Positions 26,249 through 34,993 of a DNA stretch of 64,000 nt are shown here, piece by piece; the stretch's first letter is position 1, and each line of letters begins with the position of its first letter. The stretch comes from Rothia kristinae NBRC 15354 (GTDB lineage Bacteria > Actinomycetota > Actinomycetes > Actinomycetales > Micrococcaceae), in assembly GCF_001570865.1 (NCBI RefSeq), contig NZ_BCSM01000009.1, positions 1-64,000 of the forward strand, read 5' to 3'. The notes under the pieces were generated by a model. The model worked only from the letters and a program-made list of their open reading frames with translations. It was not told the origin of the DNA and did no database searches. The position numbers and the translations under genes were made by a program.

Positions 26249-26740
26249 CTACCGGTAGTTGACGAACTGCACGGCGACCTCCAGGTCCGCCTCCTTCAGC
26301 AGGGCCTGCACGGCCTGCAGATCGTCCCGGGACTTGGAGGAGACCCGCAGCTCATCGCCCTGGATCTGCGCCTTCACGCCCTTGGGGCCCTCCTCCCGGA
26401 TGAGCTTGGAGATCTTCTTGGCCTGGTCCTGGGCGATGCCCTCCTTGATGGAGCACTCGATGCGGTGCTCCTTGCCGGAGGGGTACGGCTCCCCGGCGTC
26501 CAGGGACTTCAGGGAGATCCCGCGCTTGACCAGCTTGGACTGGAAGACGTCCAGCACGGCCTGGGCGCGCTCGGCGGAGTTGGCCTTGATGAGGATCTTC
26601 TCCCCGGAGGATTCCACGGAGGCGCCGACGCCGCGGAAGTCGTAGCGCTGGGACACCTCCTTCTGCGCCTGGTTCAGCGCGTTGGAGACCTCCTGCTTGT
26701 CCACGGTGCTGACGATGTCGAATGAGGATTCGCTGGCCAT
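26249..26740 (-). CDS. yajQ: YajQ-family nucleotide-binding protein
   Basis: A 163-residue protein of the YajQ/UPF0234 family, beginning with the family N-terminus [14 protein letters not shown] and containing [11 protein letters not shown] and the C-terminal [11 protein letters not shown]. Members bind nucleotides, in some bacteria cyclic di-GMP; the role in actinobacteria is not settled. The ATG at 26740 has a CAGGAGG site four bases away, which rules out the upstream in-frame starts. Confidence 0.92.
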   Translation of the reverse strand: MASESSFDIVSTVDKQEVSNALNQAQKEVSQRYDFRGVGASVESSGEKILIKANSAERAQAVLDVFQSKLVKRGISLKSLDAGEPYPSGKEHRIECSIKEGIAQDQAKKISKLIREEGPKGVKAQIQGDELRVSSKSRDDLQAVQALLKEADLEVAVQFVNYR

Positions 26741-26900
26741 GGGCCCTCCTGCGGGGTCGAGGTCGGATGTTCTCCACCAGGGTACGTGCTGGGCCGGGCG
26801 GCGGGGGAGGGATCGGCGATCGGCCAGCGTTCCCCGACCTGGCCCTGATCGTCCTCTCACCAGGGGCACAGGCGGGCGTCCGAGGGTGGGAGTCATGCAG

Positions 26901-27194
26901 ATGCACACCGTCCTTCCCCACGGAGTCCTCCCCGGCGAGCTGGAGGCAGGCGCCGTCGCCGCCCTGCCCGTTCCCGCGCCGTCGCGCCCCCGTCCCGGTT
27001 CCGCCCCGGTGCCCGCCGCGGGCCTGCACCGGGCGGATCTGGTGGCCCGGCATCGCGGGGTCCGAGAGGACCTGCGCGCGGCGGTGGCCCGCGGGGAGAT
27101 CAGCGCCCGGCAGTCCGCCCGGTTCCTGGCCCGCATCGAGGCCGCGCTGCTGGTCGAGCAGCACACGCCGCCGCGCGTGCCCGGCGGTCGGTGA
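26901..27194 (+). CDS. Small hypothetical protein
   Basis: A 97-residue protein that I do not recognise. The first half is Pro/Ala rich. The second half ([41 protein letters not shown]) would be two amphipathic helices. The ATG at 26901 has GGGAG eight bases upstream, better than the ATG at 26895. It has no membrane segment. The charged, regular helix pattern argues for a real protein, but GC-rich DNA can imitate this. Confidence 0.45.
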   Translation: MHTVLPHGVLPGELEAGAVAALPVPAPSRPRPGSAPVPAAGLHRADLVARHRGVREDLRAAVARGEISARQSARFLARIEAALLVEQHTPPRVPGGR

Positions 27195-27303
27195 GGCGGG
27201 CCCGATGCGGCGGACCTCGGGAGAGAGAGCGCCCCTCCCGGTGCCGTTGCTCACAGGTCGGGTCCGCGCAGGGGCCGGGGTTTGTGCCGGGAGGCTCGGG
27301 TCC

Positions 27304-27337
27304 GCTACGGTGGTATCCGCTCCCGCTTGCGGGAGCG
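27304..27337 (+). promoter_or_regulatory. Probable tRNA-Tyr promoter and palindrome
   Basis: A TACGGT box (about 27306-27311) is followed by a perfect hairpin, CGCTCCCGC with GCGGGAGCG around TT (27318-27337), about 45 bases before the tRNA. The hairpin may be a processing signal in the precursor. Confidence 0.4.
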
Positions 27338-27380
27338 ATGATCCATCGTGACGGCCGAGGCGCCGGCGCGGCGGAGGCTC

Positions 27381-27462
27381 GGCAGGTTACCCGAGCGGCC
27401 AAAGGGGGCTGACTGTAAATCAGCTGGCACTGCCTACGGGGGTTCGAATCCCTCACCTGCCA
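27381..27462 (+). tRNA. tRNA-Tyr (GTA)
   Basis: A class II tRNA. The acceptor stem GGCAGGT pairs with ACCTGCC, the anticodon GTA is at 27415-27417 in loop CTGTAAA, a long variable arm follows, and the T arm contains GGTTCGAATCC. The discriminator base is A. Confidence 0.95.
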
Positions 27463-27488
27463 CCGATGCCCTGCACAGGGCGCGCCAC

Positions 27489-27525
27489 CCGAAGGGCTCC
27501 GATCCACCGGATCGGGGCCCTTCGG
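27489..27525 (+). terminator. Terminator after tRNA-Tyr
   Basis: CGAAGGGCTCCGATCC pairs with GGATCGGGGCCCTTCG, with one mismatch region, 27 bases after the tRNA. Confidence 0.7.
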
Positions 27526-27670
27526 CGTCTCCACCTCCGCCGCGGCCCCGCCTCCGGCGGGTGCGGAGGCCGACGCCGAGCCGGCGGGTGCCAACCGGCC
27601 GCGGTCAGGATGCTGTGCTCACAGTGAAAGGCCTGGGGCTCGCCCGGGGTCGGTGCGTAGTCTCGGGCAC

Positions 27671-28090
27671 ATGGCTACCGTCGAACTGACCGAGAACAAC
27701 CTCAACCAGACCATCCAGGACCACGAGATTGTGCTCGTGGACTTCTGGGCCGAGTGGTGCGGGCCCTGCAAGCAGTTCGGGCCGGTCTTCGAGGCTGCCT
27801 CGGAGAAGCACCCGGAGATCGCCTTCGGCAAGGTGGACACCGACGCCCAGCAGAGCCTCGCGGCCGCCGCGGGGATCACCTCCATCCCCACCCTGATGGC
27901 CTTCCGCGAGCAGACCCTCGTCTTCGCCCAGCCCGGCGCCCTCAACGGCTCCCAGCTTGACCAGGTCATCGAGGCCGTGCAGGGCCTGGACATGGACGAC
28001 GTGCGCCGGCAGATCGCCGAGGCCGAGAAGCAGGCGGCCCAGCAGGCCGAGGGCGGGCAGGCCCCGTCCGCGGATCCCGCGCAGGCCTGA
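27671..28090 (+). CDS. Thioredoxin with C-terminal extension
   Basis: A 139-residue thioredoxin with active site WCGPC (C30 and C33) and the cis-proline in SIPTLMAF. It reduces protein disulfides in the cytoplasm. The last 30 residues are an extra Ala/Gln/Glu-rich helix beyond the usual 108-residue fold. The mRNA is leaderless: TAGTCT at 27658-27663 lies seven bases before the ATG. It stands alone between tRNA-Tyr and a converging glycosylase gene. Confidence 0.93.
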   Translation: MATVELTENNLNQTIQDHEIVLVDFWAEWCGPCKQFGPVFEAASEKHPEIAFGKVDTDAQQSLAAAAGITSIPTLMAFREQTLVFAQPGALNGSQLDQVIEAVQGLDMDDVRRQIAEAEKQAAQQAEGGQAPSADPAQA

Positions 28091-28144
28091 GCCCGGCACC
28101 CACCCGATCCCGCGCCCGCCCGGCGACCGTGGGATCTCCGCCCC

Positions 28145-28174
28145 GCGGCCCCGGAACACCCGTTCCGGGGCCGC
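28145..28174. terminator. Bidirectional terminator after thioredoxin
   Basis: GCGGCCCCGGAAC and its near complement form a 13-bp stem over a short loop between converging genes. Confidence 0.75.
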
Positions 28175-28184
28175 AGCCGCGTCG

Positions 28185-29246
28185 TCAGCCCCCGAAGCGG
28201 TGGGCCTGCGGGGCCACCCGGGGCCCGCGCCGGGGTCGGCGGGGCCCGGCGGCCAGGATCATGCGCACCACCCGCTGGCGGTTGCCCGCCCACGGGCGCA
28301 GCAGCCGCAGCATCCGCTCATCGTCCCCGGCGCGCCCCTCCAGGGCGTAGCAGACGCCGTGGGCCAGATGGTAGTCGCCCACGCTGATCGCATCCGGCAG
28401 ACCGTGGGAGCGCTGCATCGTCTCGGCCACCGTCCACGGGCCGATCCCCGGCACCGCCGCCAGCCCCCGGGCGAGAGCAGCCACCCCGTGCGCCGCCCCG
28501 CCCGGGAGTCGTCGCGCCTCCTCGGCGCGGATCAGCGATCCGGCGGCCTCCGCCAACCGACCCACCGCTGCGCTGCGCTGGGCATCCACCCCGGCGGTGC
28601 GCCAGTGCCAGGACGGGATCCGGCGCCACTGCAGCGGCGTCAGCGGCAGCACCAGGTCCCGCGCCCACGCCGGGGCCGTCCCACCCGGGGACGGCGCGGG
28701 GTCCGCGTGCTCGCGGGTCAGGCGCTGCCACGCCCCGATCGCCTCCGCACCCGTGACCTTCTGCTCGAAGACCGCGCTCACCGCGTGGCGGAAGACCCAC
28801 CCGGAGGAGCTCAGCCGCAGCCCCGGACGGGTGCGGAACGCCGCCCGGATGTCCGCTGGGATCAGCCGGTGCTCCGGTGAGGCCGCGAAGCCGGGCCAGT
28901 CATCGGCCAGCCCCGTCAGTCCGGCGGCTCGATCCAGGAAGGCCGCGATCTCCTCCGGATCCCACCCCCAGGCCCGGACCAGGATCGGCCAGCAGGCCGG
29001 ACCCGACGCGGCCTCGCGCGCCGCGGCGTCGGGCACCAGGTGCGGGCCCTGCTCGAGCACCGCGGTGACCCCCGACCCGGTGTCCTCCGGGATGCGTGCG
29101 GTGAGCACCGCGCGGGTGCCGTGGGATCCGCTGCGGATGCGTACAGTGGGGTCCGATGTGCCGCGCCGCAGCACCGCGAGCGTGCGCGCCAGATCCACGG
29201 GTGAATCCGGGCGCAGCAGACGCTCGCGAACGCAGGGAGCAGGCAT
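28185..29246 (-). CDS. AlkA-type DNA-3-methyladenine glycosylase
   Basis: Removes alkylated bases from DNA. The 353-residue protein has the HhH-GPD core: the hairpin VPGIGPWTVAETM followed by the catalytic Asp in SVGDYHL. An N-terminal extension of about 100 residues is not typical of short glycosylases. The start at 29246 is chosen because a GACGAT box lies seven bases upstream, fitting a leaderless mRNA, though the box is a poor match; an in-frame ATG at 29255 lies within that region. Its start overlaps, on the other strand, the start of the DUF2079 gene. Confidence 0.85.
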   Translation of the reverse strand: MPAPCVRERLLRPDSPVDLARTLAVLRRGTSDPTVRIRSGSHGTRAVLTARIPEDTGSGVTAVLEQGPHLVPDAAAREAASGPACWPILVRAWGWDPEEIAAFLDRAAGLTGLADDWPGFAASPEHRLIPADIRAAFRTRPGLRLSSSGWVFRHAVSAVFEQKVTGAEAIGAWQRLTREHADPAPSPGGTAPAWARDLVLPLTPLQWRRIPSWHWRTAGVDAQRSAAVGRLAEAAGSLIRAEEARRLPGGAAHGVAALARGLAAVPGIGPWTVAETMQRSHGLPDAISVGDYHLAHGVCYALEGRAGDDERMLRLLRPWAGNRQRVVRMILAAGPRRPRRGPRVAPQAHRFGG

Positions 29247-30966
29247 GGGATCCATCGTCTCACGCGGTCGACGCGCCGCCACCTCCGGCGGCAGCGCCGA
29301 CCCCGCCGCCGGTCGGGCTGTCGCGCCGCGGGGTTCGCGACGCGCAACCTGGGCGCTCGGCGCGGTCTGCGCGCTGCTCGCTGCGGGGCTGTTCTCCTGG
29401 ATGTCCGTGGGGCAGTGGGAACGCTGGGACAGCCCCTCCTGGGACCTGGCGATCTTCTCCCAGCTGGCCCAGGACTACGCGCACCTGCGGGCCCCGATCG
29501 TGGACATCAAGGGCCACGGCTTCAACCTTCTGGGGGACCACTTCCACCCCCTGCTCATCCTGCTCGGCCCGGTCTGGGCGCTGTGGCCCAGCGGCCTGGC
29601 CATCATGATCACCCAGGACGCGCTGCTCGGGCTCGGGGCCGGGATCCTCGCCGGCTTCGGCACCCGCTTCCTCGGGTGGGCGCGTGGGCTCTGCCTGGGC
29701 ACGGCCTTCACCCTCAGCTTCGGGGTGTTCGAGGCGGTGCGGGTGCAGTTCCACGAGGTCGCCTTCGCGGTGCCGCTGCTGGCGATGAGCCTGTGCCTGC
29801 TGGCCCTGCGCCGCCTGCGCGCGGCCGCCGGGTGGGCAGCGCCCCTGGTCTTCGTCAAGGAGGACCTCGGCATCACCGTCGCGGTCATCGGGCTGGTCAT
29901 CCTCTGGACGGCCCTTCGCGCCCCCGCCGCGGACGGGCACGGCGCGGGGCCTGAGCCCGGGTCCGGTTCGGCGTCGGAGGGCTCCGGCGAGCAGCGATCC
30001 GCGTCCGGTATCCGCCCCGCGCCCGGCCTGTGCAGCGCGGCGGCGCACCGGGTGCGGGGCGCGCTGCGTCGGCCCGGGGCGCCGGCCGGCATCATCCTGG
30101 CGTGCTGGGGCCTGGCCTGGAGCGTGCTGGCCGTCAGCGTGATCCTGCCCGCGCTGAATCCGCACGGGACCTTCGACTACGCGGACAAAGTGGATGTGCC
30201 GCGGGCCCTGGGCGACCCGCTGCAGGCCTTCGCCCAGCTGTTCACCCCTGAAGCCAAGCTGCGCACCTGGGGGCTGTTGCTGCTCAGCGGGGCCGTGGTG
30301 TTCCTGCGCTCGCCGCTGTCCTGGGTGGGTCTGCCGACCCTCGTGTGGCGCTTCCTCTCCCCGAACGAGGGGTACTGGGGGCCCACCTGGCATTACAGCC
30401 TCGTGCTGATGCCCGTGCTGTTCGCCGCGGTCTTCGACGCCGCCCTGCGGGCCCGCGCTGCGGCCCCCGCGCAGCGCCGTCGGCGCGAGGTCGTGCACCA
30501 GGGCGATGCCGGGGATCCCGGGGCGAGCGGGCGCGCCGCCGTCCTGCGCTCGCGGGCGCGAGCGACGGTGGACGCCGTCTGCGCGGCCGGGCCGGTGCTG
30601 GCCGCCGTCCTCGCGGTGGCCCTGGTGCCCTCGGGACCGTTGGCCGAGGCCTGGCGGCAGCGGGAGCCGGATGCCACGCAGCGGCAGGTGATCCAGGCGC
30701 GGCAGCGGGCCGTCGAACACGTGCCGGAGGGCGTGAGCGTGGCCGCGGACCTCTCGGTGCTCACCCGCCTGGTCCCGGGCCGGGACGTGCACTGGATCGG
30801 CACCGCCGGGGACCCGGCCCCGGAGTACCTCGTGCTGCAGACCGACGGCGCCACCTGGGGCGGGCGCGGCCCCGCCGATCCGGGCGCCTACGCCCGGGAG
30901 CACTACGGCGCGTCCTACGACGTCGTGTTCCGGGAGCAGAGCGTCGTGGTGCTGCGCCGGGCCTGA
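29245..30966 (+). CDS. DUF2079 polytopic membrane protein
   Basis: A 573-residue membrane protein of the DUF2079 family, recognised from SWDLAIFSQLAQ, GHGFNLLGDHFHPLL, VKEDLGITVAV and SPNEGYWGPTWHYS. These proteins resemble GT-C glycosyltransferases in architecture, but no activity is established. About nine membrane segments are expected. A Ser/Gly/Pro-rich cytoplasmic insert lies near residues 230-275. The ATG at 29245 has a GGGAG site five bases upstream. Confidence 0.82.
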   Translation: MGSIVSRGRRAATSGGSADPAAGRAVAPRGSRRATWALGAVCALLAAGLFSWMSVGQWERWDSPSWDLAIFSQLAQDYAHLRAPIVDIKGHGFNLLGDHFHPLLILLGPVWALWPSGLAIMITQDALLGLGAGILAGFGTRFLGWARGLCLGTAFTLSFGVFEAVRVQFHEVAFAVPLLAMSLCLLALRRLRAAAGWAAPLVFVKEDLGITVAVIGLVILWTALRAPAADGHGAGPEPGSGSASEGSGEQRSASGIRPAPGLCSAAAHRVRGALRRPGAPAGIILACWGLAWSVLAVSVILPALNPHGTFDYADKVDVPRALGDPLQAFAQLFTPEAKLRTWGLLLLSGAVVFLRSPLSWVGLPTLVWRFLSPNEGYWGPTWHYSLVLMPVLFAAVFDAALRARAAAPAQRRRREVVHQGDAGDPGASGRAAVLRSRARATVDAVCAAGPVLAAVLAVALVPSGPLAEAWRQREPDATQRQVIQARQRAVEHVPEGVSVAADLSVLTRLVPGRDVHWIGTAGDPAPEYLVLQTDGATWGGRGPADPGAYAREHYGASYDVVFREQSVVVLRRA

Positions 30967-31079
30967 CTGTGCCCGCCCCGCAGGGGTCCGACGCCGCCCC
31001 ACGCCCGGCCCCGTCCGATCGGGGGTGCGGGGCACCGAGCGGTGCGTCACGCCCCGGCCGCGGGCGCACCGCGGTGGGG
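30967..31079. other. Intergenic stretch before the helicase promoter
   Basis: No gene is visible. It includes a small hairpin, GCACCGAGCGGTGC at 31032-31045. Confidence 0.4.
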
Positions 31080-31354
31080 TAGGGTGGGGGACACCGGGAT
31101 TCCCCGAGACGCGCCCCCACGCCCGCTGAGACAGCGGAGCGGAAGGCCGTCACTCGATCTCGAGCTCGCCGCCGCGCGCACCGCCTGAAGACCACAGACA
31201 CCCGCAGATCAGCGGGACGGGTGCGCCCACCGAAGATGACGTCCTCCGCTGCAACTCGGAGTCGGATCACGCGGGCGGAGCCATGAGGGGAGACATCCGG
31301 CCTCCGGCGAGATCTTCGCCGGGACACGACCCCCGCCAAGCAAAGGACCTTTCG
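31080..31354 (+). promoter_or_regulatory. Promoter and long leader of the DEAD-box helicase gene
   Basis: A TAGGGT box at 31080-31085 would start a leader of about 260 bases before the GTG at 31355, whose ribosome site is AAAGGA at 31342-31347. Long leaders are typical of cold-shock helicase genes and often control mRNA stability or translation. This one is among the longest leaders in the window. Confidence 0.55.
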
Positions 31355-33445
31355 GTGAGCGAAAACACCACCCCCCTGCCCGACGACGCCCGCACCACCC
31401 CCGCGGACCCCGAGACCCAGTCGGCCGAGACCCCGGCGCAGCCCGAGCAGACCCAGCAGGCCGAGACTCCGGCTCCCGCCGCGGAGGCTGTCCCCGCCGA
31501 GACCAAGACGACCGCGACCGCTCCGGCGGAGACCACGCAGGCCGAGGAGCCCGCCGCCGAGGAGCCGGCCGGCCCCCGCTTCGTCGAGCTCGGCCTGGAC
31601 GGGCGCGTGCTGGCCGCGCTGGAGGAGATCGGCTACGAGACCCCCTCCCCGATCCAGGCGGAGACCATCCCGCTGCTGCTGGAGGGCCGCGACGTCGTCG
31701 GCCTGGCCCAGACCGGCACCGGCAAGACCGCGGCCTTCGCGCTGCCGGCCCTGTCCCACCTGGCCGAGCTGTCCGACCTGGAGGGCCCCTCCAAGGCCGT
31801 GCAGGTGCTGGTGCTCGCCCCCACCCGCGAGCTGGCCCTGCAGGTCGGGGAGGCCTTCTCCTCCTACGCCAAGCACCTCGAGGACTTCACCGTCCTGCCC
31901 GTGTACGGCGGCTCCCCCTACGGCCCCCAGCTGGCCGGTCTGCGCCGCGGCGCGCAGGTCGTCGTCGGCACCCCCGGGCGCGTCATCGACCACCTCAAGC
32001 GCGGCTCCCTGGACCTGTCCCAGCTGCGCCACCTGGTGCTGGACGAGGCCGACGAGATGCTGCGCATGGGCTTCGCCGAGGACGTCGAGGAGATCCTCTC
32101 CCAGACCCCCGCGGAGAAGCAGGTGGCCCTGTTCTCCGCGACCATGCCCAAGTCCATCCGCCGCATCGCCGAGGACTACCTGCGCGACCCGGTGGAGGTG
32201 CGCGTGAAGGCCAAGACCACCACCGCGGCGAACATCCGGCAGCGGTACATGCAGGTCATGCACTCCCACAAGCTCGAGGCCATGACCCGGGTGCTGGAGG
32301 TCGAGGACTACGATGGCGTGATCGCCTTCGTGCGCACCAAGAAGGAGACCGAGGAGGTCTCGGACAAGCTCAAGGCCCGCGGCTTCCAGGCCGCCGCGAT
32401 CAACGGGGACATCCCCCAGACCCAGCGGGAGCGGACCGTGGAGGCCCTGCGCGAGGGCCGGGTGGACATCCTGGTGGCCACCGACGTCGCCGCCCGCGGG
32501 CTGGACGTGGAGCGGATCTCCCTGGTGGTCAACTTCGACATCCCGCACGACACCGAGTCCTACGTGCACCGGATCGGGCGCACCGGGCGGGCCGGGCGGG
32601 AGGGCGAGGCCATCCTGTTCATGACCCCGCGCGAGAAGCACATGCTGCGTCAGATCGAGAAGGCCACGCACCAGAAGGTCGAGCAGATGCACATGCCCAG
32701 CGCCGCGGACGTGAACCAGTCCCGCCTGGACAACTTCGCCCAGCAGATCACCGAGACCCTCGAGTCCGAGGACCTGACCCTGTTCAAGGGCCTGGTGGAG
32801 GGCTACGTCGCCGAGCACGACGTGCCCGCCGAGGACGTCGCCGCCGCGATCGCGTTCATCGCCCAGGACGGGCGCCCGTTCTTCGCCGAGGAGCTGCCGG
32901 AGCGTCCGGCGCGCGGCCGGGACCGGGAGCGCGGGGATCGCGACGGCGGTCGGGAGCGCGGCCCGCGGCGTCGCAGCGACGAGGGCCTGCGCACCTACAA
33001 GATCCAGGTGGGCCACGATCAGCGGGTGCTGCCCGGCGCGATCGTCGGGGCCCTGACCAACGAGGGCGGGCTGACCGGCTCCCAGGTCGGCAACATCGAC
33101 ATCCGCGGCGGCTTCTCCCTGGTGGACCTGCCGGAGGATCTGGACGTGGACTCCCTGCGGGACCTGGAGATCAACGGCCACCGGATCGACATCGCCCCGG
33201 ATCGCGGCGGTCGCGCCGGCGGCGGACGCTCGGGCGGACGCCTCGGCGGGCGCGGCCAGGGCGGTCCCCGCGGGGGCTACCGCGGCGGGCGCGACCGGGA
33301 TGACCGCGGCGGCTACCGCGGGAACCGGGACCGCGGGGATCGCGGGGGCTACCGCGGGAACCGGGACCGCGGGGATCGCGGCGGGTACCGGGGACACCGG
33401 GACCGCTTCGAGCGCGACGGGCGCGAGGGCTACCGCGGCCGCTGA
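31355..33445 (+). CDS. deaD: DEAD-box RNA helicase (DeaD/CsdA-like)
   Basis: ATP-dependent RNA helicase for ribosome assembly and mRNA turnover, 696 residues. Motifs in order: Q motif (ETPSPIQAETIPLLL), AQTGTGKT at 119-126, PTRELALQ, TPGR, DEAD at 230-233, SAT, ATDVAARGLD and HRIGRTGRAGR. A DbpA-type RNA-binding domain follows near residues 547-620 (TYKIQVGHDQRVLPGAIVGAL). An Arg-Gly-rich tail made of 12-residue repeats ends the protein. The first 65 residues are acidic and low in complexity. The GTG start is set by the AAAGGA site; no homology lies upstream. Confidence 0.93.
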   Translation: MSENTTPLPDDARTTPADPETQSAETPAQPEQTQQAETPAPAAEAVPAETKTTATAPAETTQAEEPAAEEPAGPRFVELGLDGRVLAALEEIGYETPSPIQAETIPLLLEGRDVVGLAQTGTGKTAAFALPALSHLAELSDLEGPSKAVQVLVLAPTRELALQVGEAFSSYAKHLEDFTVLPVYGGSPYGPQLAGLRRGAQVVVGTPGRVIDHLKRGSLDLSQLRHLVLDEADEMLRMGFAEDVEEILSQTPAEKQVALFSATMPKSIRRIAEDYLRDPVEVRVKAKTTTAANIRQRYMQVMHSHKLEAMTRVLEVEDYDGVIAFVRTKKETEEVSDKLKARGFQAAAINGDIPQTQRERTVEALREGRVDILVATDVAARGLDVERISLVVNFDIPHDTESYVHRIGRTGRAGREGEAILFMTPREKHMLRQIEKATHQKVEQMHMPSAADVNQSRLDNFAQQITETLESEDLTLFKGLVEGYVAEHDVPAEDVAAAIAFIAQDGRPFFAEELPERPARGRDRERGDRDGGRERGPRRRSDEGLRTYKIQVGHDQRVLPGAIVGALTNEGGLTGSQVGNIDIRGGFSLVDLPEDLDVDSLRDLEINGHRIDIAPDRGGRAGGGRSGGRLGGRGQGGPRGGYRGGRDRDDRGGYRGNRDRGDRGGYRGNRDRGDRGGYRGHRDRFERDGREGYRGR
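33275..33418 (+). repeat. Four 36-bp tandem repeats coding the helicase RGG tail
   Basis: Units start at 33275, 33311, 33347 and 33383. Each codes for a pattern like GYRGxRDRxDRG. Units 2 and 3 are almost identical, so recent duplication and length variation between strains are likely. The Arg-Gly pattern is an RNA-binding tail. Confidence 0.88.
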
Positions 33446-33466
33446 GGCCCCGCCCGAGGGCGAGCT

Positions 33467-33490
33467 CATCACAGCGCTTCCGCTGTGATG
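33467..33490 (+). terminator. Hairpin after deaD
   Basis: CATCACAGCG and CGCTGTGATG pair perfectly around CTTC, 21 bases after the stop codon. No T tract follows. Confidence 0.55.
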
Positions 33491-33508
33491 GACGACATGG
33501 CTGACGGA

Positions 33509-33539
33509 TTTGGCGGGCTTGTGAACCGGTCTGTATAGT
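33509..33539 (+). promoter_or_regulatory. Promoter of the tRNA-Thr/tRNA-Met unit
   Basis: A TATAGT -10 box at 33534-33539 lies 11 bases before the mature tRNA-Thr. A weak TTTGGC at 33509-33514 may be the -35 box. Confidence 0.55.
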
Positions 33540-33550
33540 CTTATGTCGTT

Positions 33551-33622
33551 GCCCCGATAGCTCAGTGGTAGAGCGCCATCTTGGTAAGATGGAGGTCCCG
33601 GGATCGATTCCCGGTCGGGGCT
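33551..33622 (+). tRNA. tRNA-Thr (GGT)
   Basis: A 72-base tRNA with acceptor stem GCCCCGA/TCGGGGC. The anticodon GGT is at 33583-33585 in loop TTGGTAA, and the T loop contains GATTC. The discriminator is T, as expected for threonine. Confidence 0.95.
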
Positions 33623-33677
33623 CTCATGATGAGGGCCCGCGCACGGCTGAGGCCGCGCGCGGGTGCTTCACATGTAA

Positions 33678-33751
33678 GGCGGTGTAGCTCAGCTGGTTAG
33701 AGCGCACGACTCATAATCGTGAGGTCGACGGATCGAGCCCGTCCACCGCTA
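33678..33751 (+). tRNA. tRNA-Met (CAT), elongator
   Basis: A 74-base tRNA with acceptor GGCGGTG/CACCGCT, D arm GCTCAGCTGGTTAGAGC and anticodon CAT at 33712-33714. The first acceptor pair is G-T and the T loop is ATCGAGC. Its place after tRNA-Thr, as in other actinobacteria, supports elongator methionine rather than lysidine-modified isoleucine. Confidence 0.92.
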
Positions 33752-33758
33752 CCTCCGG

Positions 33759-33806
33759 AAAGGACCCCCGTCCCCGCGGCCATCGCCGCGGCGGACGGGG
33801 GTCCTT
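33759..33806 (+). terminator. Terminator after tRNA-Met
   Basis: AAGGACCCCCGTCC pairs with GGACGGGGGTCCTT, with an inner CGCGGC/GCCGCG stem. A short TCTCTC follows. Confidence 0.8.
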
Positions 33807-33886
33807 CTCTCATCCCCGGTCCGGGAGCGGGAACGGGCGCGGGGGATAGGCTGGGGAGCGCCCCCATCCCGACCACGAGGAGAGCT

Positions 33887-34354
33887 ATGCCCGAGCAGCA
33901 GCCGGGCCTCGCCGCAGACCTCGCCGGGCGCGTCTACGAGGACGCCCCCGCCTACCAGGTCTCCCGCGAGGCGATCCGCGCCTTCGCCCGCGCGGTGCAC
34001 GCCGAGCACCCCGCCCACACCGACGTCGACGCCGCCCGGGCCCTCGGGCACCCGGATCTCGTCGCCCCGCCGACCTACGCCGTCGTGATCGCCCAGGCCG
34101 CCGACGCCCAGCTGATCCAGGACCCCACCGCAGGCATCGACTTCTCCCGGGTGGTCCACGCCGACCAGCGCTTCACCCACCACCGGCCCATCGTGGCCGG
34201 GGACGAGCTGCGCGCCGTCGTGCATGTGGACGCGGTGCGCGCCCTGGGAACCGGGGCCATGATCACGACCCGCGAGGAGATCGCCGACGCGCAGGGTGCC
34301 CCGGTGTGCACCGCGGTGTCCTCCCTGCTGGTGCGAGGGGAGGAGCAGGCATGA
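33887..34354 (+). CDS. MaoC-type dehydratase subunit (HadA-like)
   Basis: A 155-residue hot-dog fold protein of the N-terminal MaoC family (FAS1-type dehydratase). It resembles HadA of mycobacteria (VYEDAPAYQVSREAIRAFARAV, ADQRFTHHRPIVAGDEL). It lacks the Asp/His hydratase pair, so it should be the substrate-binding partner of the next protein. The ATG has a GAGGAGAG site, and a TAGGCT promoter box lies at 33847-33852. It overlaps the next gene by four bases. Confidence 0.85.
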   Translation: MPEQQPGLAADLAGRVYEDAPAYQVSREAIRAFARAVHAEHPAHTDVDAARALGHPDLVAPPTYAVVIAQAADAQLIQDPTAGIDFSRVVHADQRFTHHRPIVAGDELRAVVHVDAVRALGTGAMITTREEIADAQGAPVCTAVSSLLVRGEEQA

Positions 34355-34812
34355 GCAGGCCGCAGTTCGATGACCTGGAGAAGGGCCAGCAGATCGGGAC
34401 TCGAGAGATCCCGCTGACCCGGGCGGATCTGATCCGCTACGCCGGCGCCTCCGGGGACTTCAACCCGATCCACTGGAACCAGCGCTTCGCCGAGGCCGTG
34501 GGGCTTCCCGGGGTGATCGCCCACGGGATGCTCACCATGGGGGCGGCGGTGCAGCTGGTCGTCGACTGGGCTCAGGACCCGGCGGCGATCGTGGACTACC
34601 AGACCCGCTTCACCAAGCCCGTGCCCGTGCCCGATGCCGAGGGGGCGGCCAGCCCCGAGACCGGCGGCACCGTGCTGGCCGTGTCCGGGAAGATCGGCGC
34701 GCTGGATCCGCAGGCGCGCACGGCCCGGGTGGATCTGACCGTCACCGCCCCGGACGCCGAGGGCACCGCGCAGAAGGTGCTGGTCAAGGCCCAGGCGGTC
34801 GTCGCCCTCTGA
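34351..34812 (+). CDS. MaoC-type (R)-hydratase subunit (HadB-like)
   Basis: A 153-residue hot-dog protein that carries the catalytic motif SGDFNPIHWN (Asp and His five residues apart). It should form a heterodimer with the preceding protein and hydrate or dehydrate 3-hydroxyacyl thioesters. In mycobacteria HadAB serves mycolate synthesis; here, without mycolate genes, a role in another fatty-acyl pathway is more likely. ATGA overlap with the upstream stop shows translational coupling. Confidence 0.88.
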   Translation: MSRPQFDDLEKGQQIGTREIPLTRADLIRYAGASGDFNPIHWNQRFAEAVGLPGVIAHGMLTMGAAVQLVVDWAQDPAAIVDYQTRFTKPVPVPDAEGAASPETGGTVLAVSGKIGALDPQARTARVDLTVTAPDAEGTAQKVLVKAQAVVAL

Positions 34813-34885
34813 GACCCGGCGCCGCCGCCGGGAACAGCCCTGCCGCGCCCGGAAGCATCCCGCGGCGTTCGGGCTCCTGCCCCGG

Positions 34886-34920
34886 CCCCTCCGGAGGGGT
34901 ACGCCCTCTCCGGGAGGGGC
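34886..34920 (+). terminator. Alternative hairpins after hadB-like gene
   Basis: CCCCTCCGGAGGGG and a following CTCCGGGAGGGG can form competing stems. No T tract is seen. Confidence 0.4.
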
Positions 34921-34993
34921 GCCGCCTCGTCATCGCAACACCTGCCGCCGGATCCGCACCGGATCCGCTCTCGTGCGTCGCCAGGAGAAGACC

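Noticed and set aside
33446-33550. Riboswitch or extra tRNA before tRNA-Thr
   Set aside because: Only one simple hairpin and the tRNA promoter are visible.
33887-34812. Mycolic-acid dehydratase as direct evidence of a mycolate producer
   Set aside because: The MaoC pair is widespread in actinobacteria, and no other mycolate gene is present in the window.
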